Shown here in pieces: positions 59,937 to 64,000 of a stretch of 64,000 bases of DNA. Numbering within the stretch: position 1 is the stretch's first letter; every line of letters starts with the position of its first letter. The DNA is from Halomarina ordinaria (GTDB taxonomy: Archaea > Halobacteriota > Halobacteria > Halobacteriales > Haloarculaceae), in assembly GCF_030553305.1 (NCBI RefSeq), contig NZ_JARRAH010000006.1:29954-93953 (forward strand). Direction: 5' to 3'. The position numbers and the translations under genes were made by a program. The notes under the pieces were generated by a model that did no database searches, had not been told where the DNA came from, and was given only the letters and a program-made list of their open reading frames with translations.

Positions 59937-61166
59937 TCACTCCCCTCCGGCGTAGCGGAGGTACTCGGCGACCGAGTAGGCCATCCACGCCTCGCACCAG
60001 CGCATCAGGGTGAAACGCTTGGTGTAGAGGCGACGTTGCTGGTAGAAGAAGCGCCCGTTGCCGGCGTAGAGGGTCCCGAGCACCCAGTCGATGATGCGCC
60101 GGGCGAACGCGTGGTCGCCGGCCATCGAGAAGACGATGATGCCCTGGGTCGCCGCGTGGATGTCCTTCGGGTAGCGCGACTCCTCGTCCCAGTTGGGCGC
60201 GCCGTTCGCCTCGAACAGCGTCTCCTTGTAGAACGAGAGCGCCGACTCGATGGTGTCGGCGTGGCGGTCGCTCCCGGTGACCTCCCGGTAGCGCAGGAAC
60301 CCCTCGATGATGAACCCGTTGTGGTGGTTGTCCATCGAGAGGTGCGACGCGCCGGGCGGGTCGCGGTAGGTCCAGCCGCCGATGGGCTGCTGTCTCGTCG
60401 CGAGGTAGTCGAGGAGCTTCGTCGAGCGCTCCAGGAGCTCCTCCTCGCCGAAGTAGTCGTAGAGGTCGATGAGCATCCGCGCGGCGATGGCGCCGCAGTT
60501 GAGCGTGTAGAACTCGCCGGTGTACTCCGGCTGGTACTTGATGCGGGCGCCGCCCTCCAGTTCGCGGTACTCCAGGTCCTCGTAGACGAACTGCGTCGCC
60601 GTGTGGGCGATGTCGGCGTAGCGCTCCTCGCCGGTCCGCTCGGCGGCGCGCAACAGCGCCTTCACGGCGAACGACGTCGGGATGGCGTTCGGCATGTAGG
60701 CGTCGCGGCGCTCGTCGAGCAGTTGCATCTCGTGGGTGTGTCCGCCGCAGAAGCCGGCGAAGCCGGTGGCGGCGTTGTCGATGAGCCACTCGGCGAGCGA
60801 CTCGGCCTCCGCGCGGTACAGGTCGTCGCCGGTGAGGTCGTAGGCCGTGTCGTTGGCCATCGAGAACAGCGCGCTCCCCTTGAAGTTCTGGCGCTGCTCG
60901 ACGAGGAACAGCGGGCGGAGGTTGACGGGCGCGCGCTTGATGCCCTCCTGGACGGCGATGTTGAGCCACTTGTTGTCGACGGGCGCGCCCTTCAGCAGCC
61001 GACTGCTCATGCCGTCGAAGTAGTCCCAGCCGGTGTAGTCGCGCTCGCGGGCGTACCGGAGCGTGTCCTCCAGCAGGTCGACGAGGAAGTCGGCCCGGGG
61101 GGCGATGTCTGCGTCGGTGTCGGCGTCGGCGTCGGCGTCGCCACCGGCGTTCGCGTCGGCCGTCAT
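59937..61166 (-). CDS. AglQ-like alpha/alpha-toroid protein
   Basis: 409 aa from ATG 61166 (ATGA overlap with the DUF354 gene). After a low-complexity Asp/Ala stretch (GGDADADADTDADIA, about 9-23) comes a chain of helical hairpins with aromatic, substrate-type loops: YTGWDYFDGMSSRLLKG, ATGFAGFCGGHTHEMQLL, QPIGGWTYRDPPGASHLSMD, NHHNGFIIEGFLRYREVTGS, HAATQGIIVFSMAGDHAFAR. It resembles six-hairpin glycosidases and the AglQ protein of Haloferax N-glycosylation. It probably binds or trims a lipid-linked sugar. Confidence 0.75.
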   Translation of the reverse strand: MTADANAGGDADADADTDADIAPRADFLVDLLEDTLRYARERDYTGWDYFDGMSSRLLKGAPVDNKWLNIAVQEGIKRAPVNLRPLFLVEQRQNFKGSALFSMANDTAYDLTGDDLYRAEAESLAEWLIDNAATGFAGFCGGHTHEMQLLDERRDAYMPNAIPTSFAVKALLRAAERTGEERYADIAHTATQFVYEDLEYRELEGGARIKYQPEYTGEFYTLNCGAIAARMLIDLYDYFGEEELLERSTKLLDYLATRQQPIGGWTYRDPPGASHLSMDNHHNGFIIEGFLRYREVTGSDRHADTIESALSFYKETLFEANGAPNWDEESRYPKDIHAATQGIIVFSMAGDHAFARRIIDWVLGTLYAGNGRFFYQQRRLYTKRFTLMRWCEAWMAYSVAEYLRYAGGE

Positions 61167-62233
61167 CGGTTCGTCACCTCCTCGATGATGCCGTCGGTGA
61201 TGTCGACGACCTGGTCGTGCACCTCGCGGGCGCGGGCCAGGTCCGGTTCGATGTCGCCGCCGTCGAGACCGGAGAGGTAGTCGGCGATGTCGCTCACGTT
61301 CCGGGAGTGGAAGACCCGGTCCTCGCGCACGAGTTGCTGGTCGACCGAGAGCATGGTGTGCGGGAAGAAGGAGACCGCGGGTTTCCCCATTGCGGCCGCC
61401 TCGCGGGCCATCGTCCCGGACCCGGTGAGCACGCACTGGGCGTACCACGCGAGCTGGAGCCCCTGGAGCGGCTGGTCGGGGACGAACACCCGGTCGTCGG
61501 GGTAGCGGTCGGCGTAGCGCCGGTCGCGCGGTCGGCGGGGGAGGTAGACGACGTTGAAGCCGGCGTCGACCACCCGGTCGAGCAGGCGCGGGACGAGCGA
61601 CTCCTCGATGTCGATGTAGGCGGCGCCCATCGCCTCCGGGCGGACCACGACGAACGCCTCGAAGGGGAGCTTCTCGAGGAACGACTCGTCGGGGTCGAAG
61701 TCGGCGATGGCGACCTCCTCCTTGTAGCCGTCGTAGGTGTGGACGCTCTCGGGGGCGGCGCCGTAGTCGGTGAGTTCCGCGGTCTTGAACGCCGCGGGGA
61801 CGACGTGGTGGGTCGCCATCGCCCGGAAGTAGTTGAACGCGTCCTCGACGAACGGCGCGTCCTGGTAGTAGGTGATGTCGTTGTCCGTGTAGTGGATGGA
61901 GGGGATGCCGTGGGCCTTCGAGGCGAGCACGCACATCGCGTTGCGCGCCGACAGCGAGACGGCCGCGTCGGGTGCCGACAGCGAGAGCTGGACGGTTCGA
62001 AGGGGGACGCCGAGCGTCCGGGCCAGTTCGTTGTCGTAGTCACGGCCGATGACCGAGAAGTCGAAACCGGCCTCGCGGGCCAGCGCCACCGTCTCGGTCT
62101 TCTCGCGGGCCGTCACGACCGTCGGGCGGTCGAGGCCGTCGACGATGCCCTTGAAGAAGAACGGGTGGGAGGGGGAGGCGAGGTCGACCCAGACCGTCGG
62201 CTGGTCGGGGGCGTCCGGCGTGGCCGCCGTCAT
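61163..62233 (-). CDS. DUF354 family protein (UDP-GlcNAc 2-epimerase-like GT-B fold)
   Basis: 356 aa from ATG 62233 (ATGA overlap with the dehydrogenase). TVWVDLASPSHPFFFKGIVD and VTAREKTETVALAREAGFDF form the N-terminal half. IPSIHYTDNDITYYQDAPFV, VFVPDQPLQGLQLAWYAQCV and LTGSGTMAREAAAMGKPAVS form the C-terminal nucleotide-binding half, typical of DUF354. The family sits in many archaeal glycan loci and is related to WecB-type epimerases and GT-B transferases; its reaction is not proven. Confidence 0.85.
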   Translation of the reverse strand: MTAATPDAPDQPTVWVDLASPSHPFFFKGIVDGLDRPTVVTAREKTETVALAREAGFDFSVIGRDYDNELARTLGVPLRTVQLSLSAPDAAVSLSARNAMCVLASKAHGIPSIHYTDNDITYYQDAPFVEDAFNYFRAMATHHVVPAAFKTAELTDYGAAPESVHTYDGYKEEVAIADFDPDESFLEKLPFEAFVVVRPEAMGAAYIDIEESLVPRLLDRVVDAGFNVVYLPRRPRDRRYADRYPDDRVFVPDQPLQGLQLAWYAQCVLTGSGTMAREAAAMGKPAVSFFPHTMLSVDQQLVREDRVFHSRNVSDIADYLSGLDGGDIEPDLARAREVHDQVVDITDGIIEEVTNR

Positions 62234-63528
62234 AGGGTTATCACGTCGAAGCCGGCGTCGCGCCACGCCCCGTCGTCGACGAGGCCCTTGGTGTCGACGA
62301 GCAGGCGACCGCGCATCCGGTCGGCCGCGTCCGCCGGGTCGATCTCCGTGAACTCGTCGTGGTCGGTCGTCACGATGGCGGCGTCGGCGCCGTCGAGCGC
62401 CGTCTCCAGCGGGACGAGGCCGAACTCGCCGTCGTCGTCCGAGACGTGCGGGTCGTGCAGGCGCGTCTCGATGCCGCCGTGGGTGCCACCGTCGGCGACC
62501 GCCGGGGGTTCCTGTTCGGCGGCGCGCAGCAGGCGCGCGAGGCGCAGGCCGGGACTGTTGCGCGTGTCGTCGACGTTCCCCTTGTAGGCGACGCCGAGGA
62601 CGGCGAGGCGCTTGCCGTCGAGGCCGCCGAAGTACTCGCGGACGAGGTCGACGACGTAGCCCGTCATGCTGTCGTTCACGCGGCGGGCGTGGCGGATGAG
62701 GTCGACCGACTCGGAGCCGTGCGCGAGGAACAGCGGGTCGACCGGGAGGCAGTGGCCGCCGACGCCCGGGCCCGGCTGGAGGATGTCGACGCGGGCGTGG
62801 CGGTTCGCCAGCCCGATGGCCGTCCGGGTGTCGATGTCGTAGTCCGCCGCGACGCGCGCGAGTTCGTTCGCGAAGCCGATGTTCGTGTCGCGGTAGGCGT
62901 TCTGGACGAGCTTCACGAACTCGGCGGTGCTCGCGTCCGGCGCGCGGTGGACCGTGCCGTCGATGCACGGCTCGTAGAGGCGCGCCGCGGTCTCCGTCGA
63001 GGCCTCGCCGACGCCGCCGACGAACCGGTCGTTCGCCCGGAGCTCGTAGAGGATGTTCCCCGGGAGGACCGTCTCGGGGCTGTACGCGAGCCCGAAGTCC
63101 GTCCCGGCCCGGAGCCCGGAGCCGGTCTCCAGTACCTCGCGCAGCGGTCCCTCGGTCGTTCCGGGGGGGACCGTCGACTCGAGGACGACCGTGTCGCCCT
63201 CGCGCAGGACGCCCGCGATGCCCTCGGCGGCGCTCCGGACGTAGGCGAGTTCCGCGCGCTCGGCCTCGGCGTCGAGCGGCGTCGGGACACAGACGAGGTG
63301 GAACTCCGCGGCGGGAATCTCGTCGGCGGGCGTGAGCGCGCCGGAGTCGAGGACCTCGGCGATGTACTCGCGGAGTTCGGCCTCGCCGGTGCGGACATCG
63401 CCGCGCGAGAGGCGGTCGATGACGGCCTCGTCGACGTCGAAGCCCGTGACGTCGTGGCCGTTGTGCGCGAGCAGCGCCGCCGTCGGGAGCCCGACGTAGC
63501 CGAGCCCGTGGACGCACACCGTCGCCAT
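62230..63528 (-). CDS. UDP-sugar 6-dehydrogenase, WecC-like (UDP-ManNAc/GlcNAc uronate dehydrogenase)
   Basis: 432 aa. VCVHGLGYVGLPTAALLAHN is the NAD loop. FHLVCVPTPLDAEAERAELA and ESTVPPGTTEGPLREVLETG follow. EFVKLVQNAYRDTNIGFANE holds the conserved Lys and Asn. PGPGVGGHCLPVDPLFLA contains the catalytic Cys (GGHC). YKGNVDDTRNSPGLRLARLL is in the C-terminal domain. It oxidises C6 of a UDP-hexosamine or hexose to the uronic acid. It heads the unit that includes the DUF354, AglQ-like and sulfatase-like genes. Confidence 0.92.
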   Translation of the reverse strand: MATVCVHGLGYVGLPTAALLAHNGHDVTGFDVDEAVIDRLSRGDVRTGEAELREYIAEVLDSGALTPADEIPAAEFHLVCVPTPLDAEAERAELAYVRSAAEGIAGVLREGDTVVLESTVPPGTTEGPLREVLETGSGLRAGTDFGLAYSPETVLPGNILYELRANDRFVGGVGEASTETAARLYEPCIDGTVHRAPDASTAEFVKLVQNAYRDTNIGFANELARVAADYDIDTRTAIGLANRHARVDILQPGPGVGGHCLPVDPLFLAHGSESVDLIRHARRVNDSMTGYVVDLVREYFGGLDGKRLAVLGVAYKGNVDDTRNSPGLRLARLLRAAEQEPPAVADGGTHGGIETRLHDPHVSDDDGEFGLVPLETALDGADAAIVTTDHDEFTEIDPADAADRMRGRLLVDTKGLVDDGAWRDAGFDVITL

Positions 63529-63635
63529 CAGCTCTCCCCCCCGGCCGGTCGGTCGCCAAGGGCCGATACGACGTCGCCAGCAAATCGAGTCGCGCGAGCG
63601 AGACCACGCCGCGCGACACCTCCTGATGCCATCAT
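63528..63635 (-). promoter_or_regulatory. Mini-ORF before the UDP-sugar dehydrogenase
   Basis: A 35-codon frame starting MMASGGVARRGLARATRFAG ends in a TGA whose last base is the A of the main ATG (TGATG). Eight basic and four acidic residues make it unlike the proteome. The TATA-like cataacaaaggg (minus strand, 63680-63669) is about 41 nt upstream, so a leader of roughly 14 nt is expected here. Confidence 0.45.
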
Positions 63636-63909
63636 ACTGATTCGTTGGTTCAACCAGCGACAGCCAGGCCCTTTGTTATGAGTCGCCTGTCCGACATCGG
63701 AACGCTCGAATTCGGCGTCTCTGGGGCGTGTAGAGCCATCGTGACGGTCTACATCCGTGCCGAACCTCGTCGAGGAGCGTTCGCGTCGGAACCGCGGACG
63801 ACGCCGCGGTAGCGGCCCATTATAGGGGGTGTACCCGCGCTGGCGCCCGTCGACGGTCGGCTCGCTCTCGGCGGCGATGCCTGTCAGAAAACGTGGGTGA
63901 GGGCGACGC
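63636..63909. other. Intergenic region
   Basis: It holds the promoter cataacaaaggg (63680-63669, minus) and a second TATA-like ctataatggg (minus strand, around 63825) which could start a short transcript with a 29-codon frame near 63742. No gene is supported here. Confidence 0.3.
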
Positions 63910-64000
63910 TCAGTCGTCGCGCTCGTCGAAGCCGACGGTCGCGGTGCCGTCGACGTCGAACGCCGTCAGGTCGCCGTCGAAGCGGTAGGCGTCGACGCCG
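63910..64000 (-). CDS. C-terminal fragment of an acidic protein (runs off window)
   Basis: The last 29 codons read GVDAYRFDGDLTAFDVDGTA then TVGFDERDD and a TGA stop. The acidic composition is that of a haloarchaeal protein. Too little is visible for a family call. Confidence 0.5.
   Translation of the reverse strand, partial: GVDAYRFDGDLTAFDVDGTATVGFDERDD

Noticed and set aside
61105..61145. Hexanucleotide repeat (GGCGTC)n in the AglQ-like gene as a phase-variation site
   Set aside because: The units are six bases, so changes in number keep the frame; the result is only a longer or shorter Asp/Ala linker.
1..64000. CRISPR array, tRNA, rRNA, integrase or insertion sequence
   Set aside because: I looked for regular direct repeats, tRNA-like cloverleaf sequences and transposase motifs and found none. 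The glycan loci show no clear shift in composition at their edges.

Overview
The window is chromosomal DNA of a haloarchaeon (class Halobacteria). It is very GC-rich with short AT-rich islands only at promoters, the predicted proteins are strongly acidic, many start codons sit about 25-35 nt downstream of a TATA-like element (leaderless transcripts), operon genes overlap by ATGA or GTGA, and the families present (DUF7344-type regulators, HalOD1, AglQ-like toroid, DUF354) are typical of that group. I saw no rRNA, tRNA, CRISPR array, integrase or insertion sequence. The genus cannot be fixed from the sequence alone.

Layout. (1) 1-22 kb: a surface-glycan locus. It holds glycosyltransferases of types GT2, GT4 and GT-C, two Wzx-like flippases, a sulfatase, a type I phosphodiesterase, a methyltransferase fused to an alpha/alpha toroid, a DegT-type aminotransferase, an asparagine-synthase-like amidotransferase and a FemAB-like acyltransferase. 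It is interrupted at 10.3-14.3 kb by msrA, an HTH regulator and a methyltransferase/MFS exporter pair. (2) 22-23 kb: a small acidic protein and a membrane-bound DUF7344-type regulator. (3) 23-34 kb: acyl-CoA metabolism. It holds a thiolase, a DUF35 protein and an HMG-CoA-synthase-like protein, then an enoyl-CoA hydratase, a MaoC protein, an amino-acid permease, an R2lox-type diiron oxidase, an acyl-CoA ligase, a metallo-beta-lactamase-fold hydrolase and an acyl-CoA dehydrogenase. (4) 34-40.6 kb: three MFS exporters, two UspA proteins, a HalOD1 protein and small regulators. (5) 40.6-47 kb: an FG-GAP protein divergent from a UDP-sugar epimerase, a second DUF7344-type regulator behind a tandem operator, glmS (hexosamine supply) and an HTH regulator. 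(6) 47-63.5 kb: a second glycan locus. It has epimerase, DUF362, Gfo/Idh oxidoreductase, GT2, GT-C, sugar isomerase, flippase, GT2, nucleotidyltransferase, GT4, sulfatase-like, AglQ-like, DUF354 and UDP-sugar dehydrogenase genes. The two glycan loci share paralogous parts (flippases, GT-C enzymes, sulfatase-fold enzymes). Together they cover sugar-nucleotide supply, assembly, modification and membrane flipping. The oligosaccharyltransferase AglB is not in the window.

The most unusual signal is not a gene family. Many transcripts seem to begin with a tiny, non-acidic reading frame (14-35 codons). Its start lies where a leaderless transcript should begin, and its stop lies 8 nt past to 3 nt before the start codon of the first real gene. 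I found eleven promoter-proximal examples and three more that fill the joint between two operon genes. This looks like widespread initiation on a leaderless mini-ORF followed by termination-reinitiation on the main gene. A second signal is a recurring promoter block, close to TAACAATGCCC, before several glycan transcripts.
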